Positions 16,697 through 25,504 are shown, counted from the first letter of the stretch. The stretch: DNA of 34,958 bases from JABCPE02 sp963520375 (GCA_963520375.1 CAUQQF010000019.1:1-34958); one strand, 5' to 3'. The notes: a model not told the origin generated them from the sequence alone. Numbers and translations are program-made.

Positions 16697-16730
16697 AAAA
16701 AGTGAAGACGCCTATGCATCTTCACTTTTT
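16697..16730. terminator. Bidirectional terminator
   Basis: Perfect 12-base arms AAAAAGTGAAGA (16697-16708) and TCTTCACTTTTT (16719-16730), 10-base loop. It serves the phosphatase (+) and the convergent glycosyltransferase (-). Confidence 0.85.
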
Positions 16731-16733
16731 ATT

Positions 16734-18014
16734 TCATAAAATTTCAGAAAGTTTTTTTGTGAGATTTCTTCTGGAATACTGCTGGACGCTTTGCTGGTTG
16801 GCTTCCAAATTCCCAGTTTTCCATTGCTGATAAATTTCTAAAATATAGTTTTTAATTTCGTGATTATCAGTATATCCAAAGTGTCTACCTGAGCCTGTTT
16901 CTTTCAGAATATCGGCTACATCGCTTTCTTTTGGCCCAAAGGAAACAATCTTTTTCCCAACAGCCAGATATTCAAATAATTTCCCTGGAATGATTCCCTT
17001 GGAAGAATCGCGGTCAAAATTTGTAATCAGCAAAATATCCGAATTACTCATTTCTTCAACAGCCCTATTGTGAGAAAGATAGCCGCATAAATTCACATTT
17101 TTCCCAAGAGGAGAAAATTCTATCTGCTGTAAAATTTTATCATCTATCCTGCCCACAAATTTCAGCTCAAAATCTTTTGAAAAATCTTCGTTTTTCTCTA
17201 CCAAAGCATTCAGGATTTCCCAAAGGTTTTCAGGATTTCTAAGTTGCTCCAAAACTCCTATATAGCTCAAAGTAAATTTCTCTGTTTTGGATTTTTCTGC
17301 AATCAGCTCATTTTCATCAAATCCGTTGGTTATACAGACTGCATTTGCGCCTTTTTTCCTGAAATTCTCAGCATCTGTGGGACTTGTAGCAAGGGTAATA
17401 TCTGCATTTTTAAAGACTTTTTCTTCCAAAGTTCGGTGCTTTTTGTCTGCCCATTTTGTCAGTTTAAGATGCTTGTAATACGAAATTTCCGTCCATGGAT
17501 CTCTAAAATCTACAATCCATTTCAGATTTGGGAAATATTTTTTCAGTTCCAAACCTATCAAATGAAGACTGTGAGGCGGCCCCGTAGTCACCAAAGCATC
17601 AAAATGATTTTCCTTTAAATACTTTTTCAAATATTCTACGGAAGGTTTTACCCAAAAAACTCGGGCATCAGGAATGAAAAAATTACCTCTGATGAAAATA
17701 GACAACTTGGACATAAAAGACTGATTTTCACCAATATCAAACTGTCCTGACTTAAATTTCTTATTCTTCTTACTGAATATTTCGGCAAGCTGGTAAGGCT
17801 CCCAAATTTTAGTTTTAATTGTCTCCAAATCAGGAGATAAATCCTTAGTCAAACTTTCATCCAAAAGCGGATAAGATGGATTTTCTGGAATGAAAACCGT
17901 GGGTTTCCAGCCAAATTCCGGCAGGTATTTTGTGAATTTCAGCCATCGCTGAACCCCCGGCCCACCCGCAGGAGGCCAATAATATGTGATGATAAGGATT
18001 TTTTTTCTTACCAT
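16734..18014 (-). CDS. Glycosyltransferase family 4-like protein
   Basis: A 426-residue GT-B fold glycosyltransferase. The N-terminal acceptor half (to about 215) begins with the typical IITYYWPPAGGPGVQRWLKF and includes TTGPPHSLHLIGLELK and WIVDFRDPWTEISYY. The donor-binding half contains LSYIGVLEQLRNP, a FVGR strand and the nucleotide-sugar motif IPGKLFEYLAVGKKIVSFG with E-x-E. The WbuB-like start suggests a cell-surface polysaccharide role. Its ATG follows the YfhO stop with no gap (TAA-ATG), so the two are co-translated, a common flavobacterial pair. Donor and acceptor sugars are unknown. Confidence 0.88.
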   Translation of the reverse strand: MVRKKILIITYYWPPAGGPGVQRWLKFTKYLPEFGWKPTVFIPENPSYPLLDESLTKDLSPDLETIKTKIWEPYQLAEIFSKKNKKFKSGQFDIGENQSFMSKLSIFIRGNFFIPDARVFWVKPSVEYLKKYLKENHFDALVTTGPPHSLHLIGLELKKYFPNLKWIVDFRDPWTEISYYKHLKLTKWADKKHRTLEEKVFKNADITLATSPTDAENFRKKGANAVCITNGFDENELIAEKSKTEKFTLSYIGVLEQLRNPENLWEILNALVEKNEDFSKDFELKFVGRIDDKILQQIEFSPLGKNVNLCGYLSHNRAVEEMSNSDILLITNFDRDSSKGIIPGKLFEYLAVGKKIVSFGPKESDVADILKETGSGRHFGYTDNHEIKNYILEIYQQWKTGNLEANQQSVQQYSRRNLTKKLSEIL

Positions 18015-20552
18015 TTAGTTTTCAGTATTTTTAACAGCAGTTTTTCTTCTAAATTTCAAAAATCCACCTACACTCAGCAGCAAGAATATTCCAAATGTAC
18101 TCATGGAAATCATCTTCCCTTTCCCGATAACTTCTGGCTCAAATACCATTCTAACTTCATGATTTCCAGCAGGAACAAATACAGCTCTGAGCAAGTAATT
18201 TGCTTTGATATAAGGAACTTCCTTACCATCGAGAAGCATTTTCCAGCCTTTCGGGTAATAAATCTCTGAAAACACTGCCAACTGAGGAGTTTTTGACTGA
18301 GTTTTGAATTCCAACTGATTAGGCTGATAGTTTTTCAGTTGAATCACCGCTGTGCTGTCGCTCTGTAAGTTTTTTCCCTCAAAGTATTTTTGGTCTTCCA
18401 CTGAAACAACAGCCGTTTTCTTATTATCAATTTCGCCCACCGCTTTTATTTCCTCATTCGGCGTTTTAACAAACTGAATATCAGATACAAACCAAGCATT
18501 TCCATTTGCATTAGGATTAATTTCAGCTCTTGGCTCTTGTAGAGAACCTAGCAGAATGTATTTGGTATTCAGCATGTTAAGAATATTCAGCGTTTTCTTA
18601 TTGTCTGTTTCAGAGAAATATTCATTAATCAAATCATCATATCTGCGCAGTTTTACAGCATGATAACCACCGACAGAAGACTTGAAATAAGAAGTCGTAG
18701 TTTCATTGAAAGGACTTGTAATAGAATTGAAAATTCTATAATGTCCCTTGTCTTTCTCTGTCAAAATAGATAGCATTTTATTCATTTCTGCTTGAGCAAG
18801 AAGTCTCTGCACTTCGGTATTATCGCCCGCTTTTTCTACCAGATAATCAGATACTTCAGTAACGAAAGGCTCTTGGACAAATTCTTTATCTACAAAATTA
18901 TCATTGTTCAAATATCGCTTATTCACCGACCATAAATCAAAGAAACTAACCGCTCCAATGATGATAAGCGCTATATTTTGAGTTAATTTTTGTTTCATCG
19001 TTAAAAACAAAACACCCAGCACCGCTCCCACATAAAAAATGGCTTTTATGCTATCTTCCCTAAACATTCCATATCTTTCATCTATCAGATAATCAAGGAT
19101 ATAAGGCGGAAGATATCTTTTCTCTGTTTCAGTATAAAATCCAAGTAAAGATTTCCCAAAAACCAGCATTAAAAGTAAGAACGCCAGCACTCCTCCTCCT
19201 GCATACATCAATACTTTTTGCTTGTATTCAGTTGTCAAATTTTTATTGTTAAAAAACGAATAAAGCCCTACAATAGCAATGAGCGGGAATAAAAGTTCCA
19301 CCACCACCAAAATGGAAGACGGTGCACGGAATTTATTATACAACGGAACAAAATCAATAAATAAATCACTAACAATCAAGAAGTTGCTCCCCCACGCAAG
19401 CATAATTGTAAGCACAGAAGCCCCTAAAATCCAATATTTATATTTTTTAGGAGCAAAGAAAAACCCTAAAAAAGCAAGGAAACAGACCACAGCTCCTTGG
19501 TAGGCAGGTCCGGCTGTACCAGGCTGTTCGCCCCAGTAAGTAGGACTGGAAAAACCTTTCACGATGTTATCCACTTCCTTCTGTGAAGTAGCATTTTCCT
19601 GCACCAAATCCTGAATATTCTGCATTATTCTGTCAGAGCCTTTTTCTTGGGAAGAACCTCCGTAAATCCTTGGGATAAAGATATTTATAGTTTCTAATTT
19701 TCCGTAGCTCCACATCAGCATAGCATCCCTATTCATGCCGTCTTTGGAAGCGTGATTTTGTTTTTCATCTTCTAAAATTTGTTTCCCTCTCACGGTTTCC
19801 TCCGCATATTCTCTATTAGCCAAGAGTCTTTGAGAGTTCATACCTATTCCCAAAAGAAAAGCCAAAGCCAAAACCCCAGAAGAAATCCCAAAATGCTTCC
19901 AATCGCTCTTTTTGAGCAAAACTCTTATCAATTCCGAAAGGAATAAAAATCCTATCCCTATGAAAAGGTAATAAGTCATCTGAAAATGGTTTGCTGCTAT
20001 CTGTAAGCCCATGAACAGAGCAGTTACAACAAATCCCAAAAGATATTTTTTTCTAATATAAACCAATAAAATCCCTGCCAAAAGCGGCGCGAAATAAGCG
20101 ATAGTATGCACTTTCCCATTATGCCCAGCACTTATAATGATATAAAAATAAGTGGACAACCCAAAAAATGTAGCACCCAAAAGGGCGTATTTCCAGTTTC
20201 TAACGGCGGTCATCCCAAGCAGGAAAAAACCAGCAAAAAGTAAAAACAAATAGTTAGCAGGTTTCGGCAGAAAATTCAGAGCATTATCCACATATTTTAT
20301 AATATCTCCGCGAAACTGCGCTCCTGTCTGATAAGTAGGCATCCCGCCAAACATAGCATCACTCCAGTAGGTCTCCTCTCCATGCTTTGCACGATAGTCT
20401 AAAAGCTCCTTTGCGCCGCCTTTATACTGGACTATATCATGCTGTATAATCTCTTTTCCTTGGAAAACAGGATTGGTATAAATCAGAGCGATAGCAATGA
20501 ACAAAATAAGGCTTCCTGCTATATAAAAAATATTTTTATTCTCTTTAAACAT
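18015..20552 (-). CDS. YfhO-family membrane protein (putative GT-C glycosyltransferase)
   Basis: An 845-residue polytopic membrane protein with about a dozen helices from residue 9 to 535 and a C-terminal one at about 812-832. The YfhO signs include IIQHDIVQYKGGAKELLDYR in the first outer loop, then SAGHNGKVHTIAYFAP and WSYGKLETINIFIPRIYGG. Between about 540 and 805 lies a soluble extracytoplasmic domain (FSEIYYPKGWKMLLDGKEVPY). In Bacillus, YfhO glycosylates lipoteichoic acid; a flavobacterium has none, so the acceptor here is unknown and probably lipid-linked or cell-surface. Directly joined to a cytosolic glycosyltransferase gene. Confidence 0.9.
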   Translation of the reverse strand: MFKENKNIFYIAGSLILFIAIALIYTNPVFQGKEIIQHDIVQYKGGAKELLDYRAKHGEETYWSDAMFGGMPTYQTGAQFRGDIIKYVDNALNFLPKPANYLFLLFAGFFLLGMTAVRNWKYALLGATFFGLSTYFYIIISAGHNGKVHTIAYFAPLLAGILLVYIRKKYLLGFVVTALFMGLQIAANHFQMTYYLFIGIGFLFLSELIRVLLKKSDWKHFGISSGVLALAFLLGIGMNSQRLLANREYAEETVRGKQILEDEKQNHASKDGMNRDAMLMWSYGKLETINIFIPRIYGGSSQEKGSDRIMQNIQDLVQENATSQKEVDNIVKGFSSPTYWGEQPGTAGPAYQGAVVCFLAFLGFFFAPKKYKYWILGASVLTIMLAWGSNFLIVSDLFIDFVPLYNKFRAPSSILVVVELLFPLIAIVGLYSFFNNKNLTTEYKQKVLMYAGGGVLAFLLLMLVFGKSLLGFYTETEKRYLPPYILDYLIDERYGMFREDSIKAIFYVGAVLGVLFLTMKQKLTQNIALIIIGAVSFFDLWSVNKRYLNNDNFVDKEFVQEPFVTEVSDYLVEKAGDNTEVQRLLAQAEMNKMLSILTEKDKGHYRIFNSITSPFNETTTSYFKSSVGGYHAVKLRRYDDLINEYFSETDNKKTLNILNMLNTKYILLGSLQEPRAEINPNANGNAWFVSDIQFVKTPNEEIKAVGEIDNKKTAVVSVEDQKYFEGKNLQSDSTAVIQLKNYQPNQLEFKTQSKTPQLAVFSEIYYPKGWKMLLDGKEVPYIKANYLLRAVFVPAGNHEVRMVFEPEVIGKGKMISMSTFGIFLLLSVGGFLKFRRKTAVKNTEN

Positions 20553-20577
20553 AGTTTTAAAACTTAAAAAATCTGCC

Positions 20578-20585
20578 CAAAAATA
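20578..20585 (-). promoter_or_regulatory. -7 promoter element for the yfhO-like operon
   Basis: TATTTTTG on the minus strand, exact TAnnTTTG followed by GGC, 25 bases before ATG 20552. No TTTG at the expected -33. Confidence 0.35.
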
Positions 20586-20654
20586 CTATTTTAATATGGA
20601 TTTTTATAAAACATTATACAAAAAAGAAAAATTTTGCTGTTTTTAAAAACGAAA

Positions 20655-20688
20655 AAAGCATAAGATAACTCGTTTTATCCTATGCTTT
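20655..20688 (-). terminator. Terminator of the dinB-rlmB-DUF6263-DUF4834 operon
   Basis: Arms AAAGCATAAGATAA (20655-20668) and TTATCCTATGCTTT (20675-20688), one mismatch, 6-base loop; T-run on the minus strand. It lies 21 bases past the DUF4834 stop. Confidence 0.75.
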
Positions 20689-20709
20689 CTCATTATTTTT
20701 CTAGAAAAT

Positions 20710-20931
20710 CTAATCTTTTACTTCTTCGTAATCTACGGTTTCTGCATCCCATTTTATATCTTTCTTAAATTCCTTTTTAGATGCAGAACTGCTGTTATTC
20801 CTTTGATTTTGATATTCTCTCTGCTGTGCATTTGCAGCTTTATAAAACTTAAAAAACACAGACCTTCTGATAAACTGCAAAATCAGATAACATATAAAAC
20901 AAAATAAAAGAAATCCTATCAGTTTTCCCAT
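20710..20931 (-). CDS. DUF4834 family small membrane protein
   Basis: A 73-residue protein of a small Bacteroidota family of unknown function. One N-terminal membrane helix (residues 4-22, IGFLLFCFICYLILQFI) is followed by a basic stretch and a Gln/Asn/Ser-rich linker. It ends in the conserved acidic patch DIKWDAETVDYEEVKD. The start is five bases after the DUF6263 stop, so it is translated from the same mRNA. It is normally found in this kind of housekeeping context, but no role is known. Confidence 0.8.
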   Translation of the reverse strand: MGKLIGFLLFCFICYLILQFIRRSVFFKFYKAANAQQREYQNQRNNSSSASKKEFKKDIKWDAETVDYEEVKD

Positions 20932-20936
20932 AGCAA

Positions 20937-21980
20937 TTAGTTTATTATAATTGTACTGTCAGAGGTTTGAGTGACGGATTCTGTCTGTTTTCCATCTGTC
21001 ATGCTCTGTTTGTTGGTTGTTTTGATATTAAGGGTAGATTTTTTAATCCATCCTGTATTTTGGTCTATCGTGATATTTCCTTGCTGAGTTCCTTGGATAC
21101 TTATAGTAGCGGTAACTCCCTGTTGAGTCTGTTTTTCAGATTTTAGAGGAATTCCTCCTTTTATAGAAATCTCTGCGATGCCATTTTCTACCTTTGCGAG
21201 AGTATAAGTAACAGAAGATTTCACCTTTCCATCTGGAGTGATGTTGTCCGTCTCTGTCCAGCTCTCTCCTATTTTCACACCTTTTTTAGGTAAAATATTG
21301 ATTCCTTTGGAGAATTCTTCTTTTATAAATTTTTCATTAAAACCTTGTTTAAACTGCTCTATGAAAGCCTTTTTAGCTTTTGCATCTTTGATTAGAGGCG
21401 AAACAGCTTTTTCGATTTTTGCATAAAGGTCATTGATTCCAGAAATAGAAATCACCTCTCCGTTTTCCTTCATTTTAACTGTAAACTTGCTTCCTGCCAA
21501 TACCTTATTGATATTCCAGATGTTTTTCAGTTGCTCTTCCTTCGGTGCTGCAGCTTTGGTATCTACTACTACTGTTTTTCCTTCAGCTGTAGAAGACATT
21601 TTCTTTCCTACAATATTCAAAGTCAGCTCATAAACACCATTTTCAAAGTTTTCCACCACTATATTTCTCTCATCCACCACTTCCTGTGTTCCACTCATGG
21701 ATTTTCCTGTGTGGTCTTTGATGGTTTGGATTTCTTTCTGTGTTGATGAAAACGGATAAGTTTTCCCTTTCTCCAAAACAAATTTCTGCGTATAAACTCC
21801 CGCACTATCCGAAATCGCCATTACTACTGACTCCATTTTTTCCTCTTCTGTGGTTGTTTTTTCCGCATTTTCAGTAGTTGTAGTTGTTTTTTTATCGGTA
21901 TTTTCAGTTGATTTTTTATCCTGACTACACGCTACAAGGGTCATTCCTATGATTCCTATTGCTAAAATTCTCTTTATCAT
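20937..21980 (-). CDS. DUF6263-like lipoprotein
   Basis: A 347-residue lipoprotein with lipobox LVAC (Cys18). A low-complexity Thr/Glu/Lys linker (about 22-48) spans the distance from the membrane. The folded part is mainly beta: TQKFVLEKGKTYPFSSTQKE at the start, a central helical region (YAKIEKAVSPLIKDAKAKKA), then GVKIGESWTETDNITPDGKV. The C-terminal strands include GNITIDQNTGWIKKS. The pattern fits DUF6263, whose function is unknown. It starts 22 bases after rlmB and ends five before the DUF4834 gene. Confidence 0.78.
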   Translation of the reverse strand: MIKRILAIGIIGMTLVACSQDKKSTENTDKKTTTTTENAEKTTTEEEKMESVVMAISDSAGVYTQKFVLEKGKTYPFSSTQKEIQTIKDHTGKSMSGTQEVVDERNIVVENFENGVYELTLNIVGKKMSSTAEGKTVVVDTKAAAPKEEQLKNIWNINKVLAGSKFTVKMKENGEVISISGINDLYAKIEKAVSPLIKDAKAKKAFIEQFKQGFNEKFIKEEFSKGINILPKKGVKIGESWTETDNITPDGKVKSSVTYTLAKVENGIAEISIKGGIPLKSEKQTQQGVTATISIQGTQQGNITIDQNTGWIKKSTLNIKTTNKQSMTDGKQTESVTQTSDSTIIIN

Positions 21981-22002
21981 TTTATAATTATTATTTTAAA
22001 GT

Positions 22003-22758
22003 TTAACTTAATCTCTGTCTTACTGCTTCATAAAGCACCGCTCCACAAGCCACGGATACATTGAGCGACTGGGTTTTTCCCTGCATTGGGAGTTTTATTT
22101 TCTCATCAGAGTGATGGAGAACTTCTTTAGAAATTCCTGTTTCCTCATTACCCATCACGATGGCGCAAGGCTCACGAAAATCAACCTCGTAGAGCAATTT
22201 CTGTGCCTTTTCCGTAGAGGCATAAACCAATATTCCCGACTGCTGGAGGAAGTCCACCGTATGGGCAAGGTTTTTCTCTTTACATATTTTAATGTTATAT
22301 AGCGCCCCTGCCGAAGTCTTCATCGCATCGGAATTGATAGGCGCTGCCCCTTTATCTGGGATAATTACAGCATCTACACCCACGCATTCAGCGGTTCTGC
22401 ATATCGCCCCAAAATTTCGCACATCGGTCAACCTATCCAAAATCAATAAAAACGGAACTTTCCCCTCTTCAAAAAGCTGTGGAACAACATCCTCCACCTT
22501 ATAAAAAGCAACATCCGAGATGAAAGCCACCACACCCTGATGATTTTTTCGGGTAAAGCGGTTTAGCTTCTCCACAGGAACATAATTTGCCCTGATTCCG
22601 TGCTTTGAGAGTAGTTTTTTCAGTTCTGCGATAATGTCGCCCTGCAGTCCATTTTGGATAAAAATTTTATCAATGGTTTTTTCTGCCTCTATGGCCTCTA
22701 TCACTGGTCGCAGACCGAATATAAAATCGTCTTTTTTATCTTGATTTCTATCTGTCAT
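22003..22758 (-). CDS. rlmB: 23S rRNA (guanosine-2'-O-)-methyltransferase RlmB/TrmH family
   Basis: A 251-residue SPOUT methyltransferase that 2'-O-methylates a guanosine in 23S rRNA (G2251 in E. coli numbering). The N-terminal substrate-binding domain (about 11-80) starts with FIFGLRPVIEAIEAEKTIDK and includes the KNHQGVVAF motif. The catalytic trefoil knot shows motif 1 (LDRLTDVRNFGAICRTAECV), motif 2 (IVMGNEETGIS) and motif 3 (LPMQGKTQSLNVSVACGAVL). The length fits RlmB. It begins six bases after the truncated dinB stop and is followed by DUF6263 and DUF4834. Other TrmH paralogues cannot be excluded, but the N-terminal domain favours RlmB. Confidence 0.92.
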   Translation of the reverse strand: MTDRNQDKKDDFIFGLRPVIEAIEAEKTIDKIFIQNGLQGDIIAELKKLLSKHGIRANYVPVEKLNRFTRKNHQGVVAFISDVAFYKVEDVVPQLFEEGKVPFLLILDRLTDVRNFGAICRTAECVGVDAVIIPDKGAAPINSDAMKTSAGALYNIKICKEKNLAHTVDFLQQSGILVYASTEKAQKLLYEVDFREPCAIVMGNEETGISKEVLHHSDEKIKLPMQGKTQSLNVSVACGAVLYEAVRQRLS

Positions 22759-22764
22759 TTTTCT

Positions 22765-23217
22765 TTATCCTAATAAAATTTTTCTTTGAGCCATAACATG
22801 TCCGAGATGAATCCCTTCATGTATATTATTATAAATAATGGCATTTTCAATATTTTTCAACTCTAATCCAAAACTCGTGGAATAAGTTTTATACTCAGCA
22901 AAATATCCTTCATCATAATCAGAAGCCAGCAGCTTGGAAGTTTCTTTTAATATAAAAGCCAAATTTTCTACATCTTCCTCCTCTTCATCAAAACACGGAA
23001 AAGTTCCTTTTTTGTAGAGTTCTACCCATTTTTGGTCTACTCTAAAATCATTTCCTGTAAGGTAATAATGTAAAAGCTGCTGCGTGGCAACACAATGGGC
23101 TATATTCCAAAAAATATGATTATTAAGTCCATCTGGAACCACAAAAAGAGCATCAAAAGGCGTTTCCAAAAGAAAAGTAGGTATATGAAACTTTAATATT
23201 GAATGCCCAAAACACAA
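22765..23217 (-). CDS. DinB-superfamily protein, probably lacking its native N-terminus
   Basis: A four-helix-bundle DinB-like protein. The three metal-type histidines are present: NIAH near residue 41, then HEGIHLGH near the C-terminus. The core motif PDGLNNHIFWNIAHCVATQQLLHYYL is flavobacterial, as is YKTYSTSFGLELKNIENAI. No ATG gives a full first helix; the frame opens only from TTG 23217 and its first ten codons look like out-of-frame YitT sequence. I therefore think the true 5' end was deleted when the neighbouring yitT gene was lost. The fold may still be made from an alternative start. Downstream rlmB is six bases away. Confidence 0.7.
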   Translation of the reverse strand: MCFGHSILKFHIPTFLLETPFDALFVVPDGLNNHIFWNIAHCVATQQLLHYYLTGNDFRVDQKWVELYKKGTFPCFDEEEEDVENLAFILKETSKLLASDYDEGYFAEYKTYSTSFGLELKNIENAIIYNNIHEGIHLGHVMAQRKILLG

Positions 23218-23367
23218 TAGATGATAAACCTGCTACACCACCCGTACTAATGTCGTTTGGAAGTAAAAATATGGTCCAACCAATGCTGTAGAGATACACC
23301 CGATAGCAATCATGATGTAATCTAAAGTTTCTCGATAAAGTACCCTTTTTGAAATTGTTATAACCAT
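23185..23367 (-). pseudogene. YitT-family membrane protein, N-terminal remnant (frameshifted, 3' end deleted)
   Basis: From ATG 23367 the minus strand reads MVITISKRVLYRETLDYIMI-AIGCISTAL. Near 23280 one base seems missing. Adding one G in GCATTG-GTTGG continues as GWTIFLLPNDISTGGVAGLS and then SIVFWAFNIKVSYTYF, the signature first-helix region of YitT (DUF161) proteins. After about 60 residues the match stops and sequence becomes the truncated dinB gene. In the uncorrected frame translation hits TAG soon after. A -7 element (23391-23398) still stands upstream. Remnant identity is by motif reading, not by search. Confidence 0.72.
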
Positions 23368-23390
23368 TTATTAAGTCTATTTATTTTTTG

Positions 23391-23398
23391 CAAAAGTA
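23391..23398 (-). promoter_or_regulatory. -7 promoter element upstream of the yitT remnant
   Basis: TACTTTTG followed by CAAA on the minus strand, exact TAnnTTTG, 23 bases upstream of the remnant ATG. It may now drive dinB-rlmB. Confidence 0.4.
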
Positions 23399-23432
23399 CT
23401 TATTTAAATTGAATAAAGCGATTTTAAAGCAC

Positions 23433-23475
23433 AAAAAATGCCCCCATAAAGCATAAATTGCAATATGAAGGCATT
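23433..23475 (-). terminator. Possible terminator of the P-type ATPase gene
   Basis: Arms AATGCC (23437-23442) and GGCATT (23470-23475) enclose a 27-base loop with an inner CATA/TATG pairing; on the minus strand a T-run follows. The stem is short, so support is moderate. The rest of 23400-23552 holds no gene that I can see. Confidence 0.4.
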
Positions 23476-23521
23476 CGCTTTTGATTTTGATTTTATATAT
23501 TATATTGTTTTTTGTATTGGC

Positions 23522-23550
23522 ATATTCTTTTTGTGGCGTTAAAAGAATAT
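23522..23550. repeat. Perfect inverted repeat just after the P-type ATPase stop
   Basis: ATATTCTTTT (23522-23531) and AAAAGAATAT (23541-23550) with a 9-base loop. No T-run follows on either strand, so it is not a classical terminator; an mRNA 3'-end stabiliser is possible. Confidence 0.4.
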
Positions 23551-23552
23551 AC

Positions 23553-25439
23553 TTATTTTACCTTTAAAGCTCGTGTGGCATTTAAAACGGCAAATACCAT
23601 AACACCTACATCGGCAAAAACTGCCATTCCCATTGTTGCTATACCAATGGTGGAAAGTGCAAGTACTGCAACCTTAACGCCAATAGCAAATATTGCATTT
23701 TGGCGTGCAATGCCTATTGTTCGACGAGAAATACCGATGGCTTTGACAATTTTGGAAGGTTTGTCGTCCATTAAAACTACATCTGCAGCTTCTATGGCTG
23801 CATCACTTCCAAGTGCTCCCATGGCTATGCCAATATCTGCTCGAGCTAATACTGGAGCATCGTTTATTCCATCGCCAACAAAAGCAAGCGTGTTGTTTGC
23901 CGATTTTTCGTTAAGCAGGCGTTCAACATGTTCAACTTTATCGGCAGGCATTAGTTCACTATAATGCTCATCTATACCTAATTGCTCAGATACAAAGTTT
24001 GCAACCTCTTTGTGGTCACCTGTTAACATTACTGTTTTTTCTATTCCCACTTTCTTTAATGATGTAATAGCGTGTGCAGAATCAGTTTTTATTTGGTCGG
24101 ATATGATGATGTGCCCAGCATATACTCCGTCTATCCCAACATATATTATGGTACCTTTGAAGTGATTACATTTGTCGCAATTTGCTATTTCTGCTCCAAT
24201 TGATTTCATCATTTTTTCATTTCCTACACATATGTTTTTGCCATTGATTTCGGCAGAAATACCTTGACCAGCAATCTCTTTTATGTTTTCAACTTTACAA
24301 TCACAAGAGTTGTCTTTGTAGGCATTACATAATGCAGTAGCAATGGGGTGAGTAGAATATTGCTCTACATGGGCTGCAAGATGGAAGAGTTCCTGTTCTG
24401 AAATATTATTTGGATGAATGGATTCCACCTCAAAAACACCACGGGTTAGTGTGCCTGTTTTGTCGAATACAATTGTTTTGGTGCGTGCTAATGCTTCCAT
24501 ATAGTTGCCTCCTTTTATAAGAATACCAACATGTCCAGCACCACCAATACCACAGAAGAACGATAAAGGGATGGAAATCACTAAAGCACATGGACAACTT
24601 ACAATAAGAAATGTAAGTGCACGATAAAGCCAAGTAAATAAAGCATCAATATAGCTTGCAGCAAAAAATGGCGGAATAAACGCTAAAAAGAGGGCAGAAA
24701 TAACTACTATAGGTGTGTAAATTCGTGCAAATCGACGAATGAAAGATTCGCTTTTTGATTTGCTTTCGCTTGCTTCTTCTACTAAATTTAAAATTTTGGA
24801 TGCAGTAGAATTGCTGAAAGTTTTATTCACTTTCACCTTCAATACTCCTGATATATTTACGCAACCAGATATGACAGAATCCCCAAATACTACATCCTTG
24901 GGAACACTTTCTCCTGTTAGTGCTACCGTATTTAAACTTGAACTACCTTCAATTACTTCTCCGTCAAGCGGAATTTTTTCGCCTGGTTTGATAACAACTA
25001 CTTCTCCAACAGCAATAGTAGAAGGATTTACCACGATTGATTCGCCATTTCTTAAAACGTTAGCTGTGTCTGGATGTATATCCATTAGATCTGAAATGGA
25101 GTCACGAGTTTTATCTTTAGCATAATGTTCAAACAATTCGCCAATTTGGAAGAATAACATTACGAAGACACCTTCTAAGAATTGAGGCTCGCCATTGGGT
25201 AAAAAGCCCACGACGAAAGCTCCTATTGTGGCAACAGCTATAAGAAAATTCTCATCAAAAGGGTCACCCTCCATAATTCCTTCTACAGCTTCGTGTAATA
25301 CATCGTAGCTGATAAGTAAATATGGAATAAGATAAATGATGAGTATTTGCCATATCGGTAGATTACAGTTACGCTCTGTTAACCATGCTACTAGTAACAG
25401 CACAGAGGTTAGACCGATTCTTATTAGTTTCTTTTTCAT
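23553..25439 (-). CDS. Heavy-metal-translocating P-type ATPase (Zn/Cd/Pb type, ZntA/CadA-like)
   Basis: A 628-residue P1B ATPase expected to export Zn(II), Cd(II) or Pb(II). It has the metal-site CPC (Cys282-Pro-Cys284) in SCPCALVISIP, the phosphorylation site DKTGTLT (Asp326), HP-locus STHPIA, MLTGDH and the hinge VGDGINDAPVLARADIG. The DIGIAMG and late transmembrane text fit subgroup P1B-2. The usual N-terminal HMA domain is absent; the chain starts directly at the first membrane helix. Cys379/Cys381 and Cys421/Cys424 form extra pairs in the nucleotide-binding domain. It is a lone gene between two gene remnants, which suggests transfer or rearrangement. A dyad overlaps its promoter. Confidence 0.93.
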   Translation of the reverse strand: MKKKLIRIGLTSVLLLVAWLTERNCNLPIWQILIIYLIPYLLISYDVLHEAVEGIMEGDPFDENFLIAVATIGAFVVGFLPNGEPQFLEGVFVMLFFQIGELFEHYAKDKTRDSISDLMDIHPDTANVLRNGESIVVNPSTIAVGEVVVIKPGEKIPLDGEVIEGSSSLNTVALTGESVPKDVVFGDSVISGCVNISGVLKVKVNKTFSNSTASKILNLVEEASESKSKSESFIRRFARIYTPIVVISALFLAFIPPFFAASYIDALFTWLYRALTFLIVSCPCALVISIPLSFFCGIGGAGHVGILIKGGNYMEALARTKTIVFDKTGTLTRGVFEVESIHPNNISEQELFHLAAHVEQYSTHPIATALCNAYKDNSCDCKVENIKEIAGQGISAEINGKNICVGNEKMMKSIGAEIANCDKCNHFKGTIIYVGIDGVYAGHIIISDQIKTDSAHAITSLKKVGIEKTVMLTGDHKEVANFVSEQLGIDEHYSELMPADKVEHVERLLNEKSANNTLAFVGDGINDAPVLARADIGIAMGALGSDAAIEAADVVLMDDKPSKIVKAIGISRRTIGIARQNAIFAIGVKVAVLALSTIGIATMGMAVFADVGVMVFAVLNATRALKVK

Positions 25440-25469
25440 TGTTTTTTAGATTTGTTACTAATTTCGATG

Positions 25470-25498
25470 CAAAAGTAAATAAAAGAGAATGCAACCAA
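25470..25498 (-). promoter_or_regulatory. Promoter of the P-type ATPase gene
   Basis: On the minus strand TTG (25498-25496), 18-base spacer, then TACTTTTG (25477-25470), an exact -7 element, 30 bases before ATG 25439. Confidence 0.5.
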
Positions 25499-25504
25499 GT
25501 TGCA
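25490..25504. promoter_or_regulatory. Candidate metal-responsive operator
   Basis: TGCAAC-CAA-GTTGCA, a perfect 6-3-6 dyad that overlaps the -33 element of the ATPase promoter. A second GTTGC follows at 25507-25511. The position suggests a repressor site, but no regulator gene is next to it. Confidence 0.4.

Noticed and set aside
23522..23550. Inverted repeat as intrinsic terminator of the metal ATPase
   Set aside because: The 10-base arms are perfect, but no T-run follows on either strand, so I list it only as a repeat.
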